The notes under the pieces were generated by a model that saw only the letters and a list, made by a program, of their open reading frames with translations, was not told the DNA's origin and searched no databases. From NCBI GenBank assembly GCA_937865685.1, contig CALMGU010000077.1, positions 1 through 64,000 on the forward strand: DNA of 64,000 nucleotides, read 5' to 3'. This DNA comes from an uncultured Alphaproteobacteria bacterium. GTDB lineage: Bacteria; Pseudomonadota; Alphaproteobacteria; Micropepsales; Micropepsaceae. Positions 33,514-41,313 of this stretch are shown here, piece after piece. The first letter of the stretch is position 1, and every line of letters begins with the position of its first letter. A program made the position numbers and the translations under genes.

Positions 33514-34599
33514 ATGCTTGTCATTCATACCCGCATCTTCGGCCTGGCCGTGACGCTCGCTATTCTGGCGTCGCCGGCGATAGCGCAAACGCCGGTGGGT
33601 GAACGCCATCTGAGCGTGATGGTGGGGAGCGCGCCCTTGCGCGATGCCGCGCATAACGCCGCCGTGCGGGTGACGGTGTGGTATCCGGCGGCGCCAGGCG
33701 CAAAGGAAAGCCGCATCGATCTGGGGCCGCCGGGCAAGCCTTTTTTCGTCGAAGGCGCCAGCGCGGCGGGTGCGGCATTCGCGGACAAGAAGCTGAGGCC
33801 CACAATCCTGTTGTCGCACGGCTTCGGCGGCACGGCGCGGATGATGGCCTGGTTCGGGCTGACGCTGGCGCAAGCGGGCTATGTGGTGATCGGTGTCGAT
33901 CATCCGGGCAACAATGGCCAGGACACCATGACGGTGCCCGGTTCGACGCTGTTCTGGGAGCGGGCCGGCGATCTGGCCGCCGCGCTGAAAGCGGCCAAGG
34001 CCGATCCCGTGATCGGGCCGCATGTCGACAACACCAATGTGGGATTGGCGGGATTTTCGCTGGGCGGATTCACGGCGCTAGTGGGCGCGGGCGCGCGGGT
34101 CGACATGGCGCGGCTGTATGATTTCTGCGCCGCCAACCCCAAGGACGGCGTCTGCATGCCGCAAAAGGAATTCGCCGTCACCATGGAACAATCCAAAGCG
34201 GCGCTGGCCTCGCCGGAATTGTCGGTCGTGGCGGCGCGGGCCGGTGAGGATCATCACATTCCCGCCATCCGCGGCGTCTTTGTCATGGCGCCCGCCGCGG
34301 TCCAGGCGCTGAGGCCCGAAAGCCTGGCCAGGCTTTCCATGCCGGTGGCGATCCTGCTCGGCGATGCCGATCCGGTGGCGCCGCCCGCCACCAACGGGCT
34401 GGCGGCGGCAAAAGCCATTCCCGGCGTGCAGGTGAAATTGCTGCCGGGCGTGGGGCATTATGATTTCCTGGGCACCTGCACCGAAGCGGGCCGGGCGGCG
34501 ACGCCGCTTTGCACCGCCACCGTGCCGCAGGACCGGACCCACAAGACCGCCACGGACATGGCGCTGGCGTTTTTCGGCAAGGCGCTGGGGAAGCCCTGA
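33514..34599 (+). CDS. Exported alpha/beta hydrolase (PAF acetylhydrolase/dienelactone-like)
   Basis: 361 residues from the ATG at 33514, 13 bases after the aquaglyceroporin. Leader ends SPAIA-Q. Oxyanion strand TILLSHGFGGTARMMAWFG, nucleophile GLAGFSLGGFTALVGAG, acid in AILLGDADPVAPP and His in LLPGVGHYDFLGTC. The HGFGG...GFSLGG pattern fits the PAF-acetylhydrolase-like group of DUF-type dienelactone hydrolases. Paired cysteines in the cap (FCAAN, VCMPQ) may be bridged in the periplasm. A terminator follows. Confidence 0.82.
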   Translation: MLVIHTRIFGLAVTLAILASPAIAQTPVGERHLSVMVGSAPLRDAAHNAAVRVTVWYPAAPGAKESRIDLGPPGKPFFVEGASAAGAAFADKKLRPTILLSHGFGGTARMMAWFGLTLAQAGYVVIGVDHPGNNGQDTMTVPGSTLFWERAGDLAAALKAAKADPVIGPHVDNTNVGLAGFSLGGFTALVGAGARVDMARLYDFCAANPKDGVCMPQKEFAVTMEQSKAALASPELSVVAARAGEDHHIPAIRGVFVMAPAAVQALRPESLARLSMPVAILLGDADPVAPPATNGLAAAKAIPGVQVKLLPGVGHYDFLGTCTEAGRAATPLCTATVPQDRTHKTATDMALAFFGKALGKP

Positions 34600-34606
34600 A
34601 ACGAAA

Positions 34607-34636
34607 ACGGCCCCGGCGGGCGAACACCGGGGCCGT
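34607..34636. terminator. Bidirectional terminator
   Basis: ACGGCCCCGG (34607-34616) pairs perfectly with CCGGGGCCGT (34627-34636), followed by CTTC and preceded by AAAA, between two convergent genes. Confidence 0.75.
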
Positions 34637-34660
34637 CTTCATGCGCAAGCCGGCAGGGGA

Positions 34661-35017
34661 TTACCAGCTGCGATAGCCGTGCGAATACGCGTCGTAGCGG
34701 TTGTCGAAATAACGGCCCCGGTAATCGTCGCGGTCGCGCCAGTCGCGGTCGCGGTAATGCCAGTCGCCGCGATCGTTCCAGCCCCGGTCACGCTCGCGAT
34801 AATACCAGTCGCCGCGATCGTGATTGTTCTGCGAGGCCAGGATCGCGGCCAAGGCGACGAAGCCGATGCCCGCGGCGATGGCGGCGCCATTGTCATTGTC
34901 GTGGTAGCGATAATCGCGCACCGGGATCGGACGATTGACCGGCGCGGCATTGGCGGCGGAGGCGAGCGTGGCGCCCAGCAACGACAGCGCCAAAACGGAA
35001 CTGATCAAGCGTTTCAT
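34661..35017 (-). CDS. Small exported Arg/Asp/Tyr-rich protein
   Basis: 118 residues. A Sec leader (MKRLISSVLALSLLGATLAS) ends near ANAA-P. Then a short hydrophobic stretch GAAIAAGIGFVALAAILASQ and a tail of RD/RY/DW repeats (RGDWHYRDRDWRDRDDYRGR). The low-complexity charged aromatic tail resembles RcnB-like and other alphaproteobacterial periplasmic proteins, but I do not recognise the family. It diverges from the glycine-zipper protein at 35239. Confidence 0.7.
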   Translation of the reverse strand: MKRLISSVLALSLLGATLASAANAAPVNRPIPVRDYRYHDNDNGAAIAAGIGFVALAAILASQNNHDRGDWYYRERDRGWNDRGDWHYRDRDWRDRDDYRGRYFDNRYDAYSHGYRSW

Positions 35018-35238
35018 GTTTTGCTCCTTCTTCGTCTCTTGGATGCCGAAGCATCTTGGGAAGGAGAATGCGCCCGCCGGGCTGTACGAAGTCTGGGGGC
35101 GGCGTTCATCACCCGTTCAGGCAGGGTGGCTTTTTTGGGGCGGCGGCGCTTCTTTTTCCCGGGGTTTGGCGGGTTTTTCCAGAGGCGGCGGCCGCAAAAG
35201 CCTGTAGGCTTGGCAGGTCATTTTGGGAGAGCGCCGGG

Positions 35239-35964
35239 ATGTTCAAAAAATCATTGATGATTCTGACTGCCGCCAGCCTTATGGCGAGCGCTTCGACGGA
35301 AGCGGTCATGGCCCAGGCCTATTATGGCGGGCGCAACTCCAACTACGGCGATGGCTATACCGACGGCTATCGCGCGGGGTGGGAGGATTTTCGCATGAAG
35401 CGCCAATTCAACGATCGCGCGCCGCAGGATCGCAATTATAACTACAATTACCAGCCGGGGGCCGACCCGCGCATGGGCGGCGATCCGAATCAGCGCTGGC
35501 GCCAGCAATATCAGCGTCCATACACCTATCAGGACGACAGTTATTACCGCGAATGCCGCACCAAGACCGATCCCGGCGGCATCATCGCGGGCGCGTTGAT
35601 CGGCGGATTGCTGGGCAATTCGCTGAGCCGGGGCGGCGGGCGCGGCGGCGCCACCATCGCGGGTGTGGTGGTGGGCGGGGCGCTGGGCGCGGCGCTGACC
35701 AAGAACATGGACTGCGACGATCGCAGCTACGCCTATAACACCTATTATGACGGCTTCAATGCGGGGCGCACCGGCGTGCCTTATCAATGGCGCAATCCCA
35801 GGAGCGGCAATTACGGCGAATTCCGCGTCAATGATTACTACAATGATCCGGTGGGATTCCGCTGCGCCAACTTCGCCCAGGAAATCTACATCCGCGGCCG
35901 TCCGCAAACCGCCACGGGCCGCGCCTGCCAGCAGCCCGACGGCACCTGGGCAATAGTGGGTTGA
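35239..35964 (+). CDS. Exported glycine-zipper (17-kDa surface antigen-like) protein
   Basis: 241 residues, ATG at 35239. Leader ends VMA-Q. An Asn/Tyr/Arg-rich region (about 30-105) is followed by a glycine zipper, GGIIAGALIGGLLGNSLS and GGATIAGVVVGGALGAALT, then a domain ending FAQEIYIRGRPQTATGRACQ and QPDGTWAIVG. The zipper plus ACQQPDGTWxIV tail is the pattern of the rickettsial 17-kDa antigen family, normally outer-membrane-associated; here no lipobox Cys is present after the leader. Confidence 0.78.
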   Translation: MFKKSLMILTAASLMASASTEAVMAQAYYGGRNSNYGDGYTDGYRAGWEDFRMKRQFNDRAPQDRNYNYNYQPGADPRMGGDPNQRWRQQYQRPYTYQDDSYYRECRTKTDPGGIIAGALIGGLLGNSLSRGGGRGGATIAGVVVGGALGAALTKNMDCDDRSYAYNTYYDGFNAGRTGVPYQWRNPRSGNYGEFRVNDYYNDPVGFRCANFAQEIYIRGRPQTATGRACQQPDGTWAIVG

Positions 35965-36001
35965 GGCGATTGTCGGTTGAGTCATGCGAAGGAGATTTTC
36001 C

Positions 36002-36226
36002 ATGAAAGCGATTTTGATTCTCGGCATTGGCCTGGCGCTGGCGACACCGGCGCTGGCGCAGGATGCGGGCCTGGTGTTCGCGGCGCTGGACGCCAACAAG
36101 GACGGCAAGGTCACCAAGGCCGAAGCGCAGAAGAACACGGCGGTGATGCAGATGTTCGATCAGGCCGACAAGAACAAGGACGGCGGCCTGTCCAAGGACG
36201 AGTTCATGGCGGCGTTCGGGAAGTAG
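36002..36226 (+). CDS. Small exported EF-hand calcium-binding protein
   Basis: 74 residues from ATG at 36002 with AAGGAGATTTTCC ahead. After a leader ending ALA-Q two 12-residue EF-hand loops are complete: D30-A-N-K-D-G-K-V-T-K-A-E41 and D56-K-N-K-D-G-G-L-S-K-D-E67. Pairs of such loops bind Ca2+. It follows the glycine-zipper gene by 37 bases and is probably the last gene of that unit, ending at the hairpin downstream. Confidence 0.85.
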   Translation: MKAILILGIGLALATPALAQDAGLVFAALDANKDGKVTKAEAQKNTAVMQMFDQADKNKDGGLSKDEFMAAFGK

Positions 36227-36235
36227 AAAAGAAGT

Positions 36236-36266
36236 GGGCCACCCGCTCATCGAAAACGGGTGGCCC
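36236..36266. terminator. Perfect 10-bp terminator hairpin
   Basis: GGGCCACCCG (36236-36245) and CGGGTGGCCC (36257-36266), loop of 11 bases, between the convergent EF-hand and cytochrome c genes. Confidence 0.75.
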
Positions 36267-36313
36267 GGCCTTTGGAGCGTCGCTAGTTTTTGGGAACGTC
36301 GCTTGGGGGGAGG

Positions 36314-36691
36314 TCAGCGGGCGTTCTTGACGTCCTCGGGTTTTACCGTGTCCTTGTAGGCATTGCCGAAATGGGTGCGGACATAGTTCACCACATCGGC
36401 GATCTGCTGATCGCTCATCGCCACGCCGAAGGCAGGCATGGATTTAAGGCCCTGCGTCACCACCGAGATGGGATAGCCCGGCTCGGCCAGTTTGGGATTT
36501 TTCGCCAGCGCCGGATATTGGCCCGCGCCCACGGCGCCTCGCCCGCCCTCCATGTGGCAATCCTGGCAGATGCCTTTGTAGAGCGCCTCGCCGCCTTGCT
36601 GGGGAAACTGGTTGCGGCTGGCTTGGGCATTCGCGGCGGCGGCGGCGAGCACGAAAGTGGCGGCGAGAAGAAGTGTGTCGGCGGTTTTCAT
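36314..36691 (-). CDS. Periplasmic class I c-type cytochrome
   Basis: 125 residues from ATG at 36691, leader ending ANA-Q. One haem site GICQDCHMEGG and the Met ligand in LKSMPAFGVAMSDQQIADVV, followed by the C-terminal helix VNYVRTHFGNAY. It belongs to the small monohaem electron carriers. It starts 11 bases after the flavin amine oxidase, so the two are one operon; the cytochrome is the likely electron acceptor of that enzyme. Confidence 0.9.
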   Translation of the reverse strand: MKTADTLLLAATFVLAAAAANAQASRNQFPQQGGEALYKGICQDCHMEGGRGAVGAGQYPALAKNPKLAEPGYPISVVTQGLKSMPAFGVAMSDQQIADVVNYVRTHFGNAYKDTVKPEDVKNAR

Positions 36692-36702
36692 GGGTTTCTC
36701 CC

Positions 36703-38304
36703 TCAGGCCGATAGGACGCGCTTGTGCAGGCGGGTGATGGCGTCCAGCGCCGACAGCACCGAGCCTTCCTGCCAGGCCATCAGATGCGAGCAATGCTCGC
36801 CCGCCAGCACGATGCGGTTGTCGACGGCGCACATGTCCGCGTAATGCTTTTCGCGCAGCGCGTCGTTCCATAGCCCGGAGCAGCCAAGCGTCCAGGGCAC
36901 GCGGTGCCAGGCGACGGCCACGCCGTTCATGAATTCGGCGCGGTATTGGGGATGGATCTTGGAGCCTTGTTCCAGCGCGGCTTCGATCTGTTCCTTGGCG
37001 CTGAGGGCTTCGAAATTATAGGTGCGCATGCCGCTGCGGTAGATGTACGCGCCGAGCAGAACCGCCGGGCCTTTCTCGAAGAAGCCGTGGCTCGGATAGC
37101 TGATGTTGAAGATCGGCTGGTCGGTATAGGTGTTGCCGCCATAGATATTGTCGTCTTCTTCCCAGAAGCGGCGTTCGAATTGCAGGCCCACCTTCACCGC
37201 CGGCAGATAGGGCAGGCTGTCGATGGCGGCGCGCATTTTCGCGCCCACATTCATGGGAATCTGGCTGAGAACGGAAACCGGAATGGTGTTGACGCACCAA
37301 TCGGCTTTTTCCGTCTTGGGCGCGCCGCCGGTCTTGCCGTTGATGTAGGTGACGGTGACGCCGGTTTCGTCCTGGTGGATGCTGGTGACCTTGCAGTCAT
37401 ATTGGATCACCCCGTCCAGCAGCTTGCCGAAGGCCTTGCCGATCTCGCCCATGCCGCCCTTGGGCTGGAAGAGTTGGCCCTGGAAATCCCATTGTTTGGG
37501 GAAATAGAGCGCGCTCCAGAGCGTGGACTTGAACAGTTCCGTGCGCGGCATGATGTCGGATGGAACCGGGCCCGCCTGCAGCCCGCCGCCGGGCGGAATG
37601 TCATAGCCGCGAAAGTCGCTGGAGATTTCGCCCTTCTTATATTCGTAGTTCTTGTCCAGCCCGCCCCAGGTCTTAAGCATCTGGAGCACCCCGTCCTTCT
37701 CGTCCTTGTCGAGCAGATCGTCCAGCCGATTCTGGCTGGTGGCCTTGGCGAGAAGTTCGGAGATGTGGCCTTCATAATCGGCGGCGACTTCGCGGAAGCG
37801 CTTGGACTGGCCGCCAAAGGCATTGGCGGAATGCACCAGCGCCGCGTTGTTGTACATCACGAAGCTTTCCAGCGGCACGTTCAGCATCTTGCAGTAATGC
37901 AGGATGCCCTGATGGTGATAGGGCAGGCGCCAGGGGCCGGGATTGAAATACTGGCCGGGCGCGAAATCGACTTTCTGGGTGGTGCCGCCGATATCGGTAT
38001 AGCTGTCGCCCGCATGCAGCGACCAGTTCCGTCCGCCGGGACGGTTGTTGTATTCCAGGATCTTCACTTTGTAGCCGGCCTTGCGCATTTCATACGCGGC
38101 GACCATGCCGGCGATGCCCGCGCCCAGGATGATCACCGAGGCGCCCTTGGCGTTGCCCTGCAAAGTGATGGGGCCGGTGAAGTCCGAATTGGCGGCATAG
38201 CCCATGGAGAGCATGGCGTCGTACATCGCCGCGGTGCCGCCCGCGAGGCCGATGGCGGTGAGGAGCGAGCGGCGGGTCCATTTCTCGTTCGCGAAATCCT
38301 TCAT
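36703..38304 (-). CDS. Tat-exported flavin monoamine oxidase/dehydrogenase
   Basis: 533 residues from ATG at 38304, after GAAGGAGAGCCGGG. A Tat leader (EKWTRRSLLTAIGLAGGTAA) is followed by the FAD motif ASVIILGAGIAGMVAAYEMR and the arginine-rich RPGGRNWSLHAG. The end VLAGEHCSHLMAWQEGSVLS is the typical second FAD-binding strand of the amine oxidase (MAO/LAAO) family. The length fits. Paired with a cytochrome c gene, it resembles NicA2 of Pseudomonas, a flavin amine oxidase that hands electrons to a dedicated cytochrome instead of O2. Substrate (an amine or amino acid) unknown. The operator at 38319-38360 lies directly upstream. Confidence 0.88.
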   Translation of the reverse strand: MKDFANEKWTRRSLLTAIGLAGGTAAMYDAMLSMGYAANSDFTGPITLQGNAKGASVIILGAGIAGMVAAYEMRKAGYKVKILEYNNRPGGRNWSLHAGDSYTDIGGTTQKVDFAPGQYFNPGPWRLPYHHQGILHYCKMLNVPLESFVMYNNAALVHSANAFGGQSKRFREVAADYEGHISELLAKATSQNRLDDLLDKDEKDGVLQMLKTWGGLDKNYEYKKGEISSDFRGYDIPPGGGLQAGPVPSDIMPRTELFKSTLWSALYFPKQWDFQGQLFQPKGGMGEIGKAFGKLLDGVIQYDCKVTSIHQDETGVTVTYINGKTGGAPKTEKADWCVNTIPVSVLSQIPMNVGAKMRAAIDSLPYLPAVKVGLQFERRFWEEDDNIYGGNTYTDQPIFNISYPSHGFFEKGPAVLLGAYIYRSGMRTYNFEALSAKEQIEAALEQGSKIHPQYRAEFMNGVAVAWHRVPWTLGCSGLWNDALREKHYADMCAVDNRIVLAGEHCSHLMAWQEGSVLSALDAITRLHKRVLSA

Positions 38305-38318
38305 CCCGGCTCTCCTTC

Positions 38319-38360
38319 GGTATATGCGGGCATATACCCGTAAAATGGGGGTATATACCC
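38319..38360 (-). promoter_or_regulatory. Cluster of palindromic operator sites
   Basis: GGTATATGC-GG-GCATATACC (38319-38338) is a perfect inverted repeat, and GGGTATATACCC (38349-38360) a perfect 12-bp palindrome, ten bases apart. Both share the GGTATAT half-site. They lie 15 to 56 bases before the amine oxidase start and would cover its promoter. No regulator gene is adjacent. Confidence 0.65.
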
Positions 38361-38455
38361 TCAATGCATGCGTCACAAGCCGCGCGGCCCGGTTTTACAT
38401 AAACTTTACAAGGGGGCGGCGCGCGCCGTTCTGGCAAGCGCGCTCGCGCGGATGG

Positions 38456-38504
38456 GGTATGCAATCCGGACCTGGCGGAGCGACAGCGATCCGGACTGCA
38501 TACC
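38456..38504. repeat. 15-bp inverted repeat with 19-base spacer
   Basis: GGTATGCAATCCGGA (38456-38470) and TCCGGACTGCATACC (38490-38504) match with one mismatch. It stands alone in the gap between the amine oxidase promoter and the next gene. Function unknown. Confidence 0.5.
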
Positions 38505-38550
38505 GGTGGTGTGGCGGTTGCGATAATGGCGCACGACTTCTCATGGCCAA

Positions 38551-38580
38551 TTCCCCCGCCGGCTTCGCCATGCGGGGGAA
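38551..38580 (-). terminator. Hairpin after the minus-strand two-repeat protein gene
   Basis: TTCCCCCGC (38551-38559) pairs with GCGGGGGAA (38572-38580), 21 bases beyond the stop at 38602. Confidence 0.55.
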
Positions 38581-38601
38581 GAAATTCGGCGCCAGGCTTC
38601 T

Positions 38602-39375
38602 CTATTTGCTGGTGAAAATCTGCATCGTCACCCGGCGCCCGTTCATGGGGCGGCACTGCATCGACAGCGCTTCCAAATTGCGGCGGTCGCCGGGAATATC
38701 CAGCTTGTAATATTGGCCTTCGCGAAGGACGTCGCCCATATTCACGTCCAGCGGCTGGGAGCGTCCATTGCGGAATGTCGCCACCACCCGCGCGCAGCGG
38801 GCATCGGCGCCCTGGGGTTTGAGCGCAACGGCGTCGATCCGCCGTCCGCGCCAACCGGCGAAGCGGGTCTCGCTATCCATGCGCCCGCGAAATTCCTCGG
38901 ACCCCAGATACTGCCAGTCATTCACCAGATTGCTGCCCCAGTTGAACGTGCGAGCCCACATCCGGTCGAAATCCGGATTGCGGCGCCAATCGTCGCGATA
39001 GCGGCCTACATCGGCAATCACGCGGATGCTGGCATCGTCTCGGCGCTCCGACGCGCATTGGAAGGACAATCCGCGCAGATCGCGGCGTTCGCCGGGCAGA
39101 TCGATCATGCGGGTATCGCCGCGCCGCAGCGGGCCCCGGAAAATCTCGCGGTCCCGGCCATTGCCGAAACTGGCGCGGACGGAACGGCAGAATATGTCGC
39201 TGCCTTCCGCCTTGAACTGCAACTGCTCGACGGGGCCGCCCAGGCGCACATCCTGCATTTCGCGGTCGCCCCTGAAGCGCACATCGACATGGCCCACTTC
39301 GTTCCACTCGGCCAGCGCCGGCAAAGCAGTGCTGAGAAAAAGAATGGCGGCCAATCCCGGCAATGCGGTTTTCAT
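38602..39375 (-). CDS. Exported protein with two internal repeats, unknown function
   Basis: 257 residues from ATG at 39375, leader ending ALA-E. The body holds two copies of an about 95-residue unit: GHVDVRFRGDREMQDVRLGG, then CRSVRASFGNGRDREIFRG and IDLPGERRDLRGLSFQC in the first; GRRIDAVALKPQGADARCAR, VVATFRNGRSQPLDVNMGDV and LDIPGDRRNLEALSMQC in the second. Each unit has two cysteines in like positions, so a disulphide per domain is likely. The LDIPGxRRxL motif recurs exactly. Between them is a Trp/Asp-rich linker. I do not name a family (DUF2541-like is possible). Confidence 0.7.
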   Translation of the reverse strand: MKTALPGLAAILFLSTALPALAEWNEVGHVDVRFRGDREMQDVRLGGPVEQLQFKAEGSDIFCRSVRASFGNGRDREIFRGPLRRGDTRMIDLPGERRDLRGLSFQCASERRDDASIRVIADVGRYRDDWRRNPDFDRMWARTFNWGSNLVNDWQYLGSEEFRGRMDSETRFAGWRGRRIDAVALKPQGADARCARVVATFRNGRSQPLDVNMGDVLREGQYYKLDIPGDRRNLEALSMQCRPMNGRRVTMQIFTSK

Positions 39376-39514
39376 TGCAGTCTCTCCAATTGCTGCGCTC
39401 CAAGCGCATGTGTTCTGCGTGAAAACGCGCTGGGTTGCACCCGTGTTCCATGCCACATTGCACTTTTGCAATATGAGCGCCCATGGCGCAGCGATTATTC
39501 AGGGGAGATCAAGC

Positions 39515-39889
39515 ATGCGGAATATCATGTGCGCGGCGCTGTCGGTTGCCGCGATGGCGGCGACGCATGCATGGGCGGCGGACGCGCCCAAGGCGCCCAA
39601 GGCCTATGTGATCGGCGAAGTGAATGTCACCGATATGGAAACCTATAAGACCTATGCCGCGAAGACTTCGCCCATCGTGGCGAAGTTCGGCGGCATTTAT
39701 ATTGCGCGGGGCGGACAGACCGTGCCGGTGGAGGGCGCGGCCCCGGCCGGGCGGATTGTGGTGATCGAGTTCCCCAGCCTGGCTGCGGCGAAAGCGTTTG
39801 AAGTGTCGGCGGAATATCTCAAAGTGGCGCCAATCCGGCAGAGAAGCTCCACCGGCCGCTTCTTTATTGTCGAAGGCACGGCGCCCTGA
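39515..39889 (+). CDS. Exported DUF1330 protein
   Basis: 124 residues, ATG at 39515 after GGGGAGA; leader ending AWA-A. KAYVIGEVNVTDMETYKTYA, a TSPIVAKFGGIYIARGGQ strand pair, then GRIVVIEFPSLAAAKAFEVS and APIRQRSSTGRFFIVEG are typical of DUF1330, a dimeric ferredoxin-like fold. Most members are cytosolic; this one has a leader. The role is unknown. Confidence 0.85.
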   Translation: MRNIMCAALSVAAMAATHAWAADAPKAPKAYVIGEVNVTDMETYKTYAAKTSPIVAKFGGIYIARGGQTVPVEGAAPAGRIVVIEFPSLAAAKAFEVSAEYLKVAPIRQRSSTGRFFIVEGTAP

Positions 39890-40077
39890 GCCGATCGCCG
39901 AGTGGCGATGACTGCCGCAATTCCAGGCTGTAATCCCAGGCTGCGATCCGGGATATATCCCAATGTAAAGATCTGTGTCGGATGGTAGCGGCGTCGCCCT
40001 ATCCCCGTTAAGCTGGCGGCACGCCGATACCGTTCGCCGCCTTTGTTTCGCGCCAAGACGCATTAGGGAGGCATGTC
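39890..40077. promoter_or_regulatory. Intergenic region with direct repeats and a palindrome
   Basis: CCAGGCTG occurs twice (about 39923-39944) and GGGATATATCCC (39950-39961) is a perfect 12-bp palindrome, similar in form to the GGGTATATACCC site at 38349-38360. It lies about 115 bases before the VWA gene. Confidence 0.4.
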
Positions 40078-41133
40078 GTGACATTCATCTGGCCGACCGC
40101 CTTCTGGCTGATGCTGGTGCTGCCGGTTCTTGCCTTCTTCTATTGGCGCAATGCCGGGCGGCGCGGCAAATTGCTGGCGCTCTATCCGACCTTGCTCAAG
40201 GCATCGCAGCCCAAGGGATGGTGGGGCAAGACGCGCCGCCACGGCCCGCCTTTGCTGCTGCTTGTGTCGCTGGGACTTTTGATCACGGCCCTGGCGCGGC
40301 CTGCTGCCGTCATCACCTTGGCCAGCCAGCGCGGCACATTGATATTGGCAATGGACGTTTCGGGCTCGATGCGCGCCGACGATGTCAATCCCACGCGCAT
40401 CACGGCGGCGCAGTTGGCCGCCATGGAATTCGTGAAGGACCGGCCCCATGCGGTGAAGATCGGGCTGGTGGCCTTTTCCGGCGGCGCTTTCCTGGTGCAG
40501 GCGCCCACCGACAACAATGCCGACCTCAATGCCGCGATCCAGCAGCTGAGGCCCGAACGCATGACCGCTATCGGGTCGGCGGTGCTGACCTCGATGCAGA
40601 CGCTGTTCCCCGACCAGCATTTCGACACCATGCTGCCGGGTTTTGGCGGCGATCAATTCTATCTGGGCACGCCGATCGAGAATGCGAGGAAGCCCAAGCC
40701 GCAAAAGCCCAAGAGCCCCACGCCGGTGGAGCCGGGGAGCTACAAATCCGCCGCCATCATCCTGATGACCGACGGCAAGAGCACTCTGGGTCCCGATCCG
40801 GTGGAGGCGGCACGCATCGCTTCCAATTACGGCGTGCGCGTCTTCACCATCGGTTTCGGCACCGCCAATGGCCAGATCAAGCTGTGGGGCGACCGGGTGA
40901 TGAAGGTGCAGCTGGATGAAGAGACGCTGAAGAGCATGGCGAAGATCACCCATGCGCAATATTTCCACGCCAAGACGCAGAAGGAATTGGCCGCGATCTA
41001 TAAACAGCTCAACACCAAACTGCAGGCCGAGACCAGCCTGGAGGAAATCTCCTTCCTGTTCGTGGCGGCGGCAACGGTGATGGCATTCCTGTCGGTGGCA
41101 CTGTCGCTGATCTGGCACGGACGCGTGGTCTGA
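40078..41133 (+). CDS. VWA-domain membrane protein (BatA/BatB-like)
   Basis: 351 residues with a GTG start at 40078 after TAGGGAGG. Two N-terminal helices (FIWPTAFWLMLVLPVLAFFY and PPLLLLVSLGLLITALA) precede a von Willebrand A domain with an intact MIDAS: LAMDVSGSMRADD, later IGSAV and ILMTDGKST. A C-terminal helix (FLFVAAATVMAFLSVALSLI) closes it. This is the architecture of BatA/BatB proteins of the Bat/MoxR operons, but no MoxR AAA ATPase or BatD is nearby, so it is an orphan. A Pro/Lys linker (KPKPQKPKSPTPVEP) interrupts the VWA domain. Confidence 0.85.
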   Translation: MTFIWPTAFWLMLVLPVLAFFYWRNAGRRGKLLALYPTLLKASQPKGWWGKTRRHGPPLLLLVSLGLLITALARPAAVITLASQRGTLILAMDVSGSMRADDVNPTRITAAQLAAMEFVKDRPHAVKIGLVAFSGGAFLVQAPTDNNADLNAAIQQLRPERMTAIGSAVLTSMQTLFPDQHFDTMLPGFGGDQFYLGTPIENARKPKPQKPKSPTPVEPGSYKSAAIILMTDGKSTLGPDPVEAARIASNYGVRVFTIGFGTANGQIKLWGDRVMKVQLDEETLKSMAKITHAQYFHAKTQKELAAIYKQLNTKLQAETSLEEISFLFVAAATVMAFLSVALSLIWHGRVV

Positions 41134-41145
41134 GCCGTTGCACGT

Positions 41146-41178
41146 CACTCTTCGACAAGCTCAGGGTGAGAAAATTTT
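41146..41178. repeat. Gene-end hairpin repeat followed by A4T5
   Basis: CACTCTTCGACAAGCTCAGG and GTGAG, then AAAATTTTT. The repeat plus the T run could serve as the terminator of the VWA gene. Confidence 0.65.
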
Positions 41179-41313
41179 TGAGACCGGGATGAAGAATTTT
41201 GTCGCGATTTCCGGCTGCTCCGGCGGCGGGAAATCGGCATTTGTGCCGGAGCGGCTTGCCTTGACGTGATTTTCCGCGCCACAGTCGGCCAGGGTGGAAT
41301 CTGGGGGCAGAGA

